In this document: in pieces, positions 41,174 through 48,842 of the stretch | Layout of the letters: each line of letters opens with the position of its first letter | How positions within the stretch are numbered: the first letter of the stretch is position 1 | Source: JACVRW01 sp036407035 | GTDB lineage: Bacteria > Actinomycetota > Thermoleophilia > Solirubrobacterales > Thermoleophilaceae | Direction: 5' to 3' | Assembly: GCA_036407035.1 (NCBI GenBank) | Contig: DASXAA010000147.1 | Coordinates: 1 to 64,000, forward strand | Length of the DNA stretch: 64,000 bases | Translations under genes and position numbers: made by a program | The notes under the pieces: model-generated | Seen by the model: only the letters and a program-made list of their open reading frames with translations | What the model was told of the DNA's origin: nothing | The model's database searches: none

Positions 41174-41661
41174 GGGCACGCAACGGGCTCGCCCTGATTG
41201 CCGTAGTTCTCGTGAACCTCACCGCCTGCGACTCGGGCGCCGACGACGAACAGGGCGAGCTGACCGTCCCCAAGCTCACAGACGCCCAGGTCATCCGCGG
41301 GTGGCTCGCCGAGCTGGGAGTGGGCGACTACCACTCGGCCGGCACGTTCTTTGCCCGCGACGCGCTGATCTTCCAGACCCACCGCATCCGACTCCACACC
41401 CTCGCCCAGGCGATCGACTTCAACTCGAGCCTTCCGTGCCGCGCCGATCTCGCGGAGACCGAGCGACAGGGCCCGCGCACGCTCGCCACCTTCAAGCTGA
41501 AGGCCGGCCCGGGCGGCCCGTGCAGCGGCTCCGTGCAGGTGCGCGTGCTGATCCGCGAGGGCCGCTTCCGCGAGTGGATCCAGCTCCCGAACGAGCCGGA
41601 GCCGCCAGAGCCGAAGCCCCAGCCCGACGACCGGCCGCAGCGCTCGCCCGAGCCCGCCTAG
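41170..41661 (+). CDS. Lipoprotein with SnoaL/NTF2-like fold
   Basis: 163 residues, start overlapping the ctaG stop (ATGA). The signal ends in LVNLTACDSG, a lipobox. The mature part reads VIRGWLAELGVGDYHSAGTF, FARDALIFQTHRIRLHTLAQ, PCRADLAETERQGPRTLATF and KAGPGGPCSGSVQVRVLIRE, compatible with an NTF2-like domain with two Cys that may form a disulfide. The tail is Pro/Glu-rich. Position after ctaG hints at a role near the respiratory chain, but that is only an inference. The stop is shared with the convergent thioesterase (CTAG). Confidence 0.75.
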   Translation: MRARNGLALIAVVLVNLTACDSGADDEQGELTVPKLTDAQVIRGWLAELGVGDYHSAGTFFARDALIFQTHRIRLHTLAQAIDFNSSLPCRADLAETERQGPRTLATFKLKAGPGGPCSGSVQVRVLIREGRFREWIQLPNEPEPPEPKPQPDDRPQRSPEPA

Positions 41662-42140
41662 CGCGTGGCCCGCAGCTGCTCGCGCTCCGCCAGCCGGTTG
41701 TCGCGCCGCACCTGCGCCTCGCGCGCCCGGCGTTGCTCCTCCGGCGTCTCCGGGACGACCTCCGGCACGCGCGCCGGCGACCCCTCGTCGTCGAGCGCCA
41801 CCATCGTCAGGTAGGCGGTCGACGCGTGCATCACCTCGCCGGTGCGCACGTTCTCGGCCTCCACGCGCACGCCCACCTCCATCGAGGTGCGCCAGGCCGC
41901 GTTCACGGACGCGGTCACCGTGACCAGGTGCCCGACGTAGATCGGCTGGATGAACGTCATGCGGTCCATCGCCGCCGTCACGACCCTGCAGCCCGAGTGC
42001 CGGACGGCCGCGATCCCGGCCACCTCGTCGCACATGTGCATGATCACGCCGCCGTGGACGTTGCCGGCGTTGTTTGCCTGGCCGATCCCCATCCAGCGGC
42101 TGAGGATCGACGCCGACTGGGATGGGCGTCTCGGCTCCAC
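41658..42140 (-). CDS. Acyl-CoA thioesterase, hotdog fold (YciA/BACH type)
   Basis: 160 residues. NNAGNVHGGVIMHMCDEVAG holds the conserved NxxGxxxGG..D pattern with the catalytic Asp in the second part; MDRMTFIQPIYVGHLVTVTA and STAYLTMVALDDEGSPARVP complete the hotdog domain. It hydrolyses acyl-CoA to free acid and CoA. The tail is basic (EEQRRAREAQVRRDNRLAER). The start is a GTG at 42140. It is divergent from pspA with a 56-bp gap. Confidence 0.9.
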   Translation of the reverse strand: MEPRRPSQSASILSRWMGIGQANNAGNVHGGVIMHMCDEVAGIAAVRHSGCRVVTAAMDRMTFIQPIYVGHLVTVTASVNAAWRTSMEVGVRVEAENVRTGEVMHASTAYLTMVALDDEGSPARVPEVVPETPEEQRRAREAQVRRDNRLAEREQLRATR

Positions 42141-42196
42141 GGCGCCGGGTAGTCTAGGTCGCGAGTTTCGACCACGACAGCTGAAGGAGGCGCGGC

Positions 42197-42955
42197 ATGC
42201 CAGGGCTGGCCGGTCGCATGTCCACCGTAGTCAAGTCCAAGATCTCGCGGTTGCTCGACCGGGCCGAGGACCCGGGCGAGACGCTCGACTACGGCTACCA
42301 GAAGCAGGTCGAGCTGCTTCAGAACGTGAAGAAGGGCATCGCCGACGTCGTCACGTCGAAGAAGCGGCTGCAGATGCAGTCGCAGAAGCTGGAGCAGCAG
42401 GTGGTCAAGCTCGACACGCAGGCGCGGCAGGCGCTCTCGCAGGGACGCGAGGACCTCGCCCGGCTCGCGCTCGAGCGCAAGACCGCGATCCAGACCGAGC
42501 TCCAGTCGCTCGACACGCAGGTCGCCGAGCTCGAGAAGCAGCAGGAGCAGCTGACCGAGAACGAGCAGAAGCTGCGCCAGAAGATCGAGACCTTCCGGAC
42601 GAAGAAGGAGGTCATCAAGGCGCAGTACTCCGCCGCCGAGGCCCAGGTGAAGATCGGCGAGGCCGCGCACGGCGTGGGCGAGCAGATGGCCGATCTCGGC
42701 CTCGCGATCCAGCGCGCCGAGGACAAGACCGAGGAGATGCGCGCTCGCGGCTCGGCCATCGAGGAGCTCGAGAAGGCCGGCACCTTCGAGGACCTGACCC
42801 AGCTCGGCGGCGGCGAGGACGACATCGACCGGCAACTGCGCGAGCTCTCCAGCGGCGCCCAGGTCGACGACGAGCTGGCCAAGATGAAGGCCGAGCTCGG
42901 CAGCGGCGGCGAGGCGCCGGCCCTCGAGGAGGGCCAGAAGGAGGGCTCGGCCTGA
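42197..42955 (+). CDS. pspA: PspA/IM30 family phage-shock protein
   Basis: 252 residues from an ATG preceded by AGGAGG. Almost entirely coiled coil (residues about 20-200): KSKISRLLDRAEDPGETLDY, GYQKQVELLQNVKKGIADVV, LEQQVVKLDTQARQALSQGR and KTAIQTELQSLDTQVAELEK are typical. PspA/IM30 proteins are ESCRT-III-like and stabilise stressed membranes. The C-terminus is acidic and Gly-rich. The pspAA gene follows with an overlapping TGATG, forming the compact actinobacterial-style PspA-PspAA pair. pspB, pspC and pspF are not present. Confidence 0.93.
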   Translation: MPGLAGRMSTVVKSKISRLLDRAEDPGETLDYGYQKQVELLQNVKKGIADVVTSKKRLQMQSQKLEQQVVKLDTQARQALSQGREDLARLALERKTAIQTELQSLDTQVAELEKQQEQLTENEQKLRQKIETFRTKKEVIKAQYSAAEAQVKIGEAAHGVGEQMADLGLAIQRAEDKTEEMRARGSAIEELEKAGTFEDLTQLGGGEDDIDRQLRELSSGAQVDDELAKMKAELGSGGEAPALEEGQKEGSA

Positions 42956-43233
42956 TGATCGTGCGTATCTCGGGGGAGGGGCAGTTCCGGCTGCCGGACG
43001 AGGACGAGGGCCGGCTGAACGAGCTCGACAACCGCGCGGTGGCGGCGGTCGAGCAGGGTGACGAGACCGGCTTCCGCGAGCTGTGGTCGCAGATGCTCGA
43101 GCTGGTGTCGAGCGACGGCAACGCGCTCGACGACGAGGAGCTGGTCGAGTCCGACGTGATACTGCCGCCGCGCGACGTGAGCTTCGACGAGGCCAAGGCC
43201 GAATTCACCGGCGACGGCCTGATTCCCGACTGA
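42955..43233 (+). CDS. PspAA domain protein, PspA partner
   Basis: 92 residues; the ATG overlaps the pspA stop. MIVRISGEGQFRLPDEDEGR, LNELDNRAVAAVEQGDETGF, LDDEELVESDVILPPRDVSF and AEFTGDGLIPD match the short PspAA family, recognised mostly next to pspA in actinobacteria and related phyla. It is expected to bind PspA and modulate its membrane action; no enzymatic motif is seen. Confidence 0.88.
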   Translation: MIVRISGEGQFRLPDEDEGRLNELDNRAVAAVEQGDETGFRELWSQMLELVSSDGNALDDEELVESDVILPPRDVSFDEAKAEFTGDGLIPD

Positions 43234-43339
43234 GGACCGCCCGAATTTCGCACCGAGCGGCCCTTTTCTAAAGCGATCTCCCGCAAACTGGACAAATGAC
43301 CGGTGGCCGATTCAGCTCTTCGGCCCTAGGGTCATCACC

Positions 43340-43693
43340 GTGCTAGGCGAACAGCGCGCCGTACACGAGTTTCTGAGGGGCGAGCCGGCGATCCGCGGAT
43401 CGCTGGAGGTCGAGGTGCGGGAGTCGCCCCCGACCACGGATCCGCGATCCGGCCTGCCCGTGGCGGTGCCGCCGCTGGTGATTCTCTGGGTGGAGGAACG
43501 GCCGCTGGCCGTACGCCTCCGCGGGGTCGTGGCGGTGAGTCAGTTCCCGCCCGCCCCGCGGGTGGCGACCCTGCTCGAGGGCGAGGCCCTCGCCAACGGC
43601 CTGGCGATCGAGCGCCAGTGCGAGGCGGGCCTCTGGCGACTGTTCGCCCAGCCGCCGCGGCCGCGCCTGGCCCGCGCCCTCGACCTCGACTAG
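43340..43693 (+). CDS. Small hypothetical protein downstream of pspAA
   Basis: 117 residues from a GTG. The sequence looks folded: VHEFLRGEPAIRGSLEVEVR, LPVAVPPLVILWVEERPLAV, RLRGVVAVSQFPPAPRVATL and LEGEALANGLAIERQCEAGL. No domain is recognised. Codon use fits the genome. It lies 106 bp after pspAA, so it may be a separate transcript. Its stop is shared with the convergent methyltransferase in a CTAG, which supports the reading frame at this end. Confidence 0.6.
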   Translation: MLGEQRAVHEFLRGEPAIRGSLEVEVRESPPTTDPRSGLPVAVPPLVILWVEERPLAVRLRGVVAVSQFPPAPRVATLLEGEALANGLAIERQCEAGLWRLFAQPPRPRLARALDLD

Positions 43694-44466
43694 TCGCGCC
43701 CGACCGCCACCAGGTACTCGGCGGGGTAGACCACCTCGTCGCCGCGCGCGACCATGTGCCGTTCGAACATCGCCGCGAAGTCGTCGAGCAGCGCCTGCCA
43801 CCCGCCCTGCGGCTCAAGCCGCTCGCGCGCCTTGACGAGCGGGCCGAACTTCGTCGCGTAGAAGTCCACCGCGTCCGCGACCGAGGGGTATCGGAGGTCC
43901 ACCACGTCGCGCTCGAGAACGAGGTCCGCGCCGGGGAAGAGCTCGCGCACGTGCTCCTCGGTGCCCCAGAGCACCGGCGGCGCCGCGTCGCTCGGCGGCA
44001 GGTGCGAGGCGACCGTGGCGAAGAAGTCGCCGACCGCGCCCTCCGGCGTCCAGCTGCAGATGCCGAACCGGCCGCCGGGGCGCAGCACGCGGGCGATCTC
44101 GCCGGCCGCGGCCTCGTGGCGCGGCGCGAACATGCAGCCGAACGTGGACAGCACGACGTCGAACTCGTCGTCGGCGAACGGGAGCGCCTCGGCGTCGCCC
44201 TCCACCCAGTCGACGTCCCCGGAGAGGGCGCGCGCCCGCTCGAGCAGCTCCGGCGTCGCGTCGAGCCCGACCACCCGGCCGCCCGCCTCGGCGGCGCGGA
44301 TGGCCGCGTTGCCGGTGCCACACGCCACGTCGAGCACGCGCTCGCCGGGGCCGATCCCCACCCGGCGCACGATCCGCTCGCCCACCTCCCAGATCAGCTC
44401 CGCCACCGACTCGTAGTCGCCCGCGGCCCACGTCGCCCGCGTCTCGTCCAGCACCTGGTTCGTCAC
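43690..44466 (-). CDS. Class I SAM-dependent methyltransferase
   Basis: 258 residues from a GTG at 44466 with GAGGAGGAAC upstream; a TTG 30 bp further up is less well supported. Motif I is RVLDVACGTGNAAIRAAEAG, then RVVGLDATPELLERARALSG, VEGDAEALPFADDEFDVVLS, and IARVLRPGGRFGICSWTPEG. The C-terminal part (FGPLVKARERLEPQGGWQAL) resembles SmtA/UbiE-type enzymes acting on small molecules. The substrate is unknown. It is divergent from an HxlR regulator 101 bp away, which may control it. Confidence 0.87.
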   Translation of the reverse strand: MTNQVLDETRATWAAGDYESVAELIWEVGERIVRRVGIGPGERVLDVACGTGNAAIRAAEAGGRVVGLDATPELLERARALSGDVDWVEGDAEALPFADDEFDVVLSTFGCMFAPRHEAAAGEIARVLRPGGRFGICSWTPEGAVGDFFATVASHLPPSDAAPPVLWGTEEHVRELFPGADLVLERDVVDLRYPSVADAVDFYATKFGPLVKARERLEPQGGWQALLDDFAAMFERHMVARGDEVVYPAEYLVAVGRD

Positions 44467-44496
44467 GCCGTTCCTCCTCGGCTTCGGATGAGCCAA

Positions 44497-44559
44497 GCGT
44501 CCGCCGGCCCGGTGGCTTTCGAAAGGCCAGGAAATGAACTTGATCGAACCGGCGGACGC
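44497..44559. promoter_or_regulatory. Nested palindromes between methyltransferase and HxlR genes
   Basis: An outer 11-bp perfect inverted repeat, GCGTCCGCCGG (44497-44507) with CCGGCGGACGC (44549-44559), encloses the 10-bp palindrome CTTTCGAAAG (44516-44525). It occupies the gap between divergent start codons and could hold the HxlR binding site. The outer arms are GC-rich and could be chance. Confidence 0.4.
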
Positions 44560-44567
44560 GCGAGACT

Positions 44568-45248
44568 GTGCACATGCGGGGCTACGGCCAGTACTGCCCG
44601 ATCGCCCGCGGGGCGGAGATCTTCGCTACGCGCTGGACGCCGCTGATAGTGCGCAACCTGCTGGTCGGCTGCCAGACGTTCGGCGAGATCCGCGAGGGCG
44701 CGCCGGGCATCCCGCGCGCGCTGCTGACCGAGCGGCTCGCGCAGCTCGAGCACTACGGGGTCGTGGAGCGGCGGCCCAAGCCGCGTGGGCGAGGGTACGT
44801 CTACGAGCTCACCGACGCCGGCCGCGAGCTGCACGCCGTGTGCACCGCGCTCGGGACCTGGGGCGCGCGCTGGCTCGAGCTGGCCCCGGAGCACCTCGAC
44901 GCGCACATGGTGCTGTGGTCGATGTGCCGGCTGATGGATCCCGAGGAGCTGCCGGACGAGCGGATCGTCGTCCGCTTCGACCTGCGGGACGGGCAGCCGC
45001 GGCGCTTCTGGGTGATCGCGCAGCGGCCGGAGCCGGAGGTGTGCGTCAAGCCGCCAGGCTTCGACGAGGACCTCGTGGTGAGGACGGACTCCGAGTGGCT
45101 GGCGAAGTGGCAGATGGGCTGGGTCTCGCTGGGCAGCGCGCTCCGGCACGGCGTCATGGAGGTGGAGGGCCCGCGCCGGCTCCAGCGCGTGCTGGCCGGC
45201 TGGGCCGGCCGCCACGAGTTCGCGGACGTCAAGCCGGCCCGCGCCTAG
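44568..45248 (+). CDS. HxlR-family transcriptional regulator with C-terminal SCP2-like domain
   Basis: 226 residues from a GTG (an ATG lies six bases later). The winged helix is YCPIARGAEIFATRWTPLIV, RNLLVGCQTFGEIREGAPGI, ALLTERLAQLEHYGVVERRP; the conserved Cys near the N-terminus is a redox-sensing residue in some HxlR members. The second half (AHMVLWSMCRLMDPEELPDE, VVRFDLRDGQPRRFWVIAQR, VRTDSEWLAKWQMGWVSLGS) resembles a sterol-carrier-like (SCP2) ligand pocket. A second regulator of the same architecture lies at 58.3 kb. Its end overlaps the convergent MFS gene by 20 bp. Confidence 0.88.
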   Translation: MHMRGYGQYCPIARGAEIFATRWTPLIVRNLLVGCQTFGEIREGAPGIPRALLTERLAQLEHYGVVERRPKPRGRGYVYELTDAGRELHAVCTALGTWGARWLELAPEHLDAHMVLWSMCRLMDPEELPDERIVVRFDLRDGQPRRFWVIAQRPEPEVCVKPPGFDEDLVVRTDSEWLAKWQMGWVSLGSALRHGVMEVEGPRRLQRVLAGWAGRHEFADVKPARA

Positions 45249-46401
45249 AGGTCGCCCCGATCGCCACGGCCGAAGTGAGCGCCAGCGCCGCGCAGGCCGC
45301 CCACGCCGAGGTGAACGACACGCGGTCCGCGAGCACCCCCACCAGCACCGGCCCGACGGCAGCGCCGCCGAAGAGCCCCGCCATCAACACGCCGACCGCC
45401 CACGCCGGCGACTCCGGGCTGCGGCGGACCACCGCCAGCGTCAGGCCGGCGGGCCACGACCATCCCGTGCAGCCGGCCAGCAGCGCGCCGGCCACGATCA
45501 GCCCCGGCAAGCCGGTCACGAGCGCGGCGTAGCCGAGGACGCTCACGGCGATCATCGCCGCGGTCGGCGGCAGCGGGTCCTGCCCCGCGCGGTCGCCGAC
45601 CGCCCCGAGCGCCAGCCGGCTGAGGGTGGCCACCAGGCTCACGCCGACGAGCAGCAGCCCGGCCGCGAGCTCGCTGAGGCCGTTCTCGACCGAGTAGAGC
45701 ACGAGGAAGGAGATGAAGCCCACGCCGGCGGCGCTCGCAGCCGCCGCGCCGAGCGCGAGCCCGTGGACCTCGGTGAAGCCCGGCCTGTGCGGGGCGGTCG
45801 GTCGCCGGTCGGCCGCGGCGGGCTTGCCGTCGCCGGGCGCGAACGCGGCCGCCGCCACGGACAGCACGGCCGCCGCGACGAACGCCCAGCGCCAGCCGAA
45901 CGGGATCGCCACGACCGGCAGCGCCAGCCCGGCCATCAGCGCCCCGATCGAGGCGCCCGACTGCTGCGCGCCGAACGCGAGCCCCTGGCGGTGGGTCGCC
46001 ACCTCGCGCGCGAGCAGAGCGCTGGCCGCCGGCCCGGCGGTGGAGTTGCCGATCCCGCCGACGAGGATCAGCGCGGTGAGCGCGGCTGCCGAGTTCGCGA
46101 ACAGCGCCACCGCCAGGCACGAGACCGCGGTGGTGGCGGCGGCAAGCCGCATCGAGGGCAGCACGCCGATGCGCCCGACGAGCCGCCCGCACGGCGTGGA
46201 GAGCAGCGCGCAGACGACGTAGAAGATGCTCACGGCCAGCCCCACCGTGGCCTTCGAGAACGCGAAGTCCATCCGGATCCGCGGCGCCAGGCTGGCGGTC
46301 AGGAAGCCCGGCAGCACGCCGGCGACCACGATCCCCGTGCCGGTCAGGAGCGCCCGCAGCACGCGCGCCTGCTCTGGCGACAGTCTCTCCGCAGAAATCA
46401 T
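45229..46401 (-). CDS. Major facilitator superfamily transporter
   Basis: 390 residues, twelve predicted membrane segments. LTGTGIVVAGVLPGFLTASL, then APRIRMDFAFSKATVGLAVS and FYVVCALLSTPCGRLVGRIG, include the typical loop 2-3 motif (GRLVGRIG). SGASIGALMAGLALPVVAIP is the segment-5-like region. It resembles CynX/MFS_1 exporters or importers of small organic acids. The ATG is at 46401, and the -35 box of the divergent pobA promoter lies 9 bp upstream. That arrangement suggests uptake or export of an aromatic acid. Confidence 0.87.
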   Translation of the reverse strand: MISAERLSPEQARVLRALLTGTGIVVAGVLPGFLTASLAPRIRMDFAFSKATVGLAVSIFYVVCALLSTPCGRLVGRIGVLPSMRLAAATTAVSCLAVALFANSAAALTALILVGGIGNSTAGPAASALLAREVATHRQGLAFGAQQSGASIGALMAGLALPVVAIPFGWRWAFVAAAVLSVAAAAFAPGDGKPAAADRRPTAPHRPGFTEVHGLALGAAAASAAGVGFISFLVLYSVENGLSELAAGLLLVGVSLVATLSRLALGAVGDRAGQDPLPPTAAMIAVSVLGYAALVTGLPGLIVAGALLAGCTGWSWPAGLTLAVVRRSPESPAWAVGVLMAGLFGGAAVGPVLVGVLADRVSFTSAWAACAALALTSAVAIGATSRRGPA

Positions 46402-46409
46402 CTGAAGTT

Positions 46410-46438
46410 TTGACTTATATCCGGGGCAGGCTTAGGCT
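46410..46438 (+). promoter_or_regulatory. Possible promoter of the pobA operon
   Basis: TTGACT (46410-46415) and TAGGCT (46433-46438) are separated by 17 bp. The -35 matches five of six consensus bases, the -10 only three. It lies 31 bp before the pobA start and just upstream of the divergent transporter gene. Confidence 0.4.
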
Positions 46439-46468
46439 CACCGCCGCCGGTGGGTAGGTTCCCCCGGG

Positions 46469-47659
46469 ATGAGAGAGATGGCGTCCGATCGAACTCAGGT
46501 CGGGATCGTGGGTGCCGGCCCGGCGGGACTGGTCCTCGCGAAGCTGCTCCACCTCGAAGGGATCGAGTCCGTGGTGCTCGAGGCGCGCGATCGCGAGTAC
46601 GTGCAGCACCGCGTCCGCGCGGGCGTGCTCGAGCAGGGGACGGTCGACCTGCTGCGGGAGATGGGCGTGGGCGAGCGCCTCGACCGCGAGGGCATCGAGC
46701 ACCACGGCATCGAGCTCCGCTTCGACGGGCGGGGCCACCGCATACCGATGACCGACCTCACGGGCCGCAGCATCACGATCTACGGCCAGCAGGAGGTCGT
46801 GAAGGACCTGATCGAGGCGCGCCTGGCCGACGGCGGCGAGCTGCTGTTCGAGGTCGGCGACGTGACGTTGCACGGCATCGACGGCGACGAGCCGAGCATC
46901 CGCTTCGAGCACGACGCCCGCGACCGGGAGCTCCGCTGCGACGTGATCGCCGGCTGCGACGGCTTTCACGGCGTGTGCCGTGACGCGGTCCCGCCGGGCG
47001 TCCTCACCTACCACGAGCGCGAGTACCCGTACGCGTGGTTCGGGATCCTGGCGGAGGTCGCGCCCTCGACCGAGGAGCTGATCTACACCTACCACGACAA
47101 CGGCTTCGCCCTCCACAGCCTGCGCTCGCCAGAGCTCAGCCGGCTGTACCTGCAGGTCGACCCGGGGGACAGCGTGGACAACTGGACCGACGACGGGATC
47201 TGGGACGAGCTGCAGCTGCGGATGACCCGCGACGACGGCTGGACGCTGAACCGCGGGCCGATCATCGAGAAGGGCATCACCCCGATGCGGAGCTTCGTCG
47301 CCGAGCCGATGCAGTACGGGCGGCTGTTCCTCGCGGGCGACGCCGTGCACATCGTTCCCCCGACCGGCGCCAAGGGCCTCAACCTCGCCGTCCACGACGT
47401 GCACGTGCTGGCCGGCGCGCTGGCGAAGTGGTTCCGCACCGGTGACGACGGAGGCCTCCAGGGCTACTCGGCCACGTGCCTCTGGCGCGTCTGGCGCGTG
47501 CAGCACTTCTCATGGTGGATGACGTCGATGCTGCACAGGCTGCCCGAGCCGCGCGACCCGTTCGACGCCCAGCTCCAGCGCGCCCAGCTCGAGTACGTAT
47601 GCTCGTCGGAGGCGGCGGCCGCGGGATTGGCCGAGAACTACGTGGGGTTCCGACACTGA
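46469..47659 (+). CDS. pobA: 4-hydroxybenzoate 3-monooxygenase
   Basis: 396 residues, the normal size. This FAD-dependent, NAD(P)H-using enzyme converts 4-hydroxybenzoate to protocatechuate. The FAD motif is VGIVGAGPAGLVLAKLLHLE; QHRVRAGVLEQGTVDLLREM and GRSITIYGQQEVVKDLIEAR are PobA signatures; GCDGFHGVCRDAVP is the DG motif; LFLAGDAVHIVPPTGAKGLN is the second FAD-binding motif. The start is an ATG; another in-frame ATG lies nine bases later. It leads a four-gene operon whose next start overlaps its stop by 4 nt. Confidence 0.95.
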   Translation: MREMASDRTQVGIVGAGPAGLVLAKLLHLEGIESVVLEARDREYVQHRVRAGVLEQGTVDLLREMGVGERLDREGIEHHGIELRFDGRGHRIPMTDLTGRSITIYGQQEVVKDLIEARLADGGELLFEVGDVTLHGIDGDEPSIRFEHDARDRELRCDVIAGCDGFHGVCRDAVPPGVLTYHEREYPYAWFGILAEVAPSTEELIYTYHDNGFALHSLRSPELSRLYLQVDPGDSVDNWTDDGIWDELQLRMTRDDGWTLNRGPIIEKGITPMRSFVAEPMQYGRLFLAGDAVHIVPPTGAKGLNLAVHDVHVLAGALAKWFRTGDDGGLQGYSATCLWRVWRVQHFSWWMTSMLHRLPEPRDPFDAQLQRAQLEYVCSSEAAAAGLAENYVGFRH

Positions 47660-48837
47660 GCGCAGACGTCTTCATCGTCGACGCCGTACGCACGCGCACC
47701 GGACGCTACGGCGGCGCCCTCGCCGGCGTGCGCCCCGACGACCTCGCCGCCCTCGTGGTGCGCGGCCTCGTCGACCGCACGCCGGACCTCGACCCGGGCG
47801 CCGTCGACGACGTGTTCTTCGGCAACTCGAACGGCGCCGGCGAGGAGAACCGCGACGTCGCGCGGATGGCCGTGCTGCTCGCCGAGCTGCCGACGACCGT
47901 GCCCGGCGTGACCGTCAACCGGCTCTGCGGCTCGGGGCTCGAGGCGGCCGTGGACGCCAGCCGCGCGATCGCGCTCGGCGACGCGTCGGTGTGCATCGCG
48001 GGCGGGGTCGAGTCGATGAGCCGCGCGCCGTTCGTGCTGACGAAGACGGAGCGTCCCTACGCGCGCGAGCCGCAGACGCTCCACTCGACCACGCTCGGCT
48101 GGCGGCTCGTGAACCCGAAGATGCCGGAGAGGTGGACGGCGTCGCTCGGCGAGGGCGCCGAGATCCTCGCCGACCAGTACGAGATCTCGCGCGAGGCGCA
48201 GGACGAGTTCGCGCTGCGCAGCCACCGGCGCGCGGCCGCCGCGTGGGAGCGGGGCGACTACCAGGGGGAGGTCGTGGACGTGCCCGACGTGGAGCTCGAG
48301 CGCGACGAGCCGATCCGGGCGGACTCGACGCTCGAGAAGCTGGGCGGCCTGAGACCGGCGTTCCGCAAGGACGGCACGGTCACGGCCGGCAACGCCTCGC
48401 CCCTGAACGACGGCGCGGCCGCGGTGCTGCTGGCCGATCAGCGGGGCGTGGACGCCACCGGTCGCGAGCCGCTCGCCCGCGTCGTCTCTCGCGGCCTCCA
48501 CGCGGTGGATCCGCCGGTGTACGGCATCGCGCCGGTGGAGGCCGCCAACGTCGCCCTGAAGCGGGCCGGCATCGGCTGGGGCGACCTCGCGGCGGTGGAG
48601 CTGAACGAGGCGTTCGCCGCCCAGTCGCTCGCCTGCATCTCCCAGTGGCCCGACCTCGATCCCGAGATCGTGAACGTGAACGGCGGCGCGATCGCGCTCG
48701 GCCACCCGATCGGGTGCTCCGGCGCGCGCATCCTGACCACGCTCGCCCACGAGCTCCGGCGCCGCGGCGGCGGCTTCGGCCTCGCGACCCTCTGCATCGG
48801 CGTCGGCCAGGGGATCGCGATGGTGATCGAGGCGTAG
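47656..48837 (+). CDS. pcaF: 3-oxoadipyl-CoA thiolase (beta-ketoadipyl-CoA thiolase)
   Basis: 393 residues from a CTG that overlaps the pobA stop as CTGA; the nearest standard start in frame is an ATG at 47599, 60 bp inside pobA, so the start is uncertain. It performs the last step of the beta-ketoadipate pathway, giving succinyl-CoA and acetyl-CoA. VDAVRTRTGRYGGALAGVRP, GEENRDVARMAVLLAELPTT, VTVNRLCGSGLEAAVDASRA (nucleophilic Cys), NVNGGAIALGHPIGCSGARI and ATLCIGVGQG are conserved and closely resemble PcaF. No pcaIJ transferase genes are nearby. Confidence 0.9.
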   Translation: MSADVFIVDAVRTRTGRYGGALAGVRPDDLAALVVRGLVDRTPDLDPGAVDDVFFGNSNGAGEENRDVARMAVLLAELPTTVPGVTVNRLCGSGLEAAVDASRAIALGDASVCIAGGVESMSRAPFVLTKTERPYAREPQTLHSTTLGWRLVNPKMPERWTASLGEGAEILADQYEISREAQDEFALRSHRRAAAAWERGDYQGEVVDVPDVELERDEPIRADSTLEKLGGLRPAFRKDGTVTAGNASPLNDGAAAVLLADQRGVDATGREPLARVVSRGLHAVDPPVYGIAPVEAANVALKRAGIGWGDLAAVELNEAFAAQSLACISQWPDLDPEIVNVNGGAIALGHPIGCSGARILTTLAHELRRRGGGFGLATLCIGVGQGIAMVIEA

Positions 48838-48842
48838 CGGCC

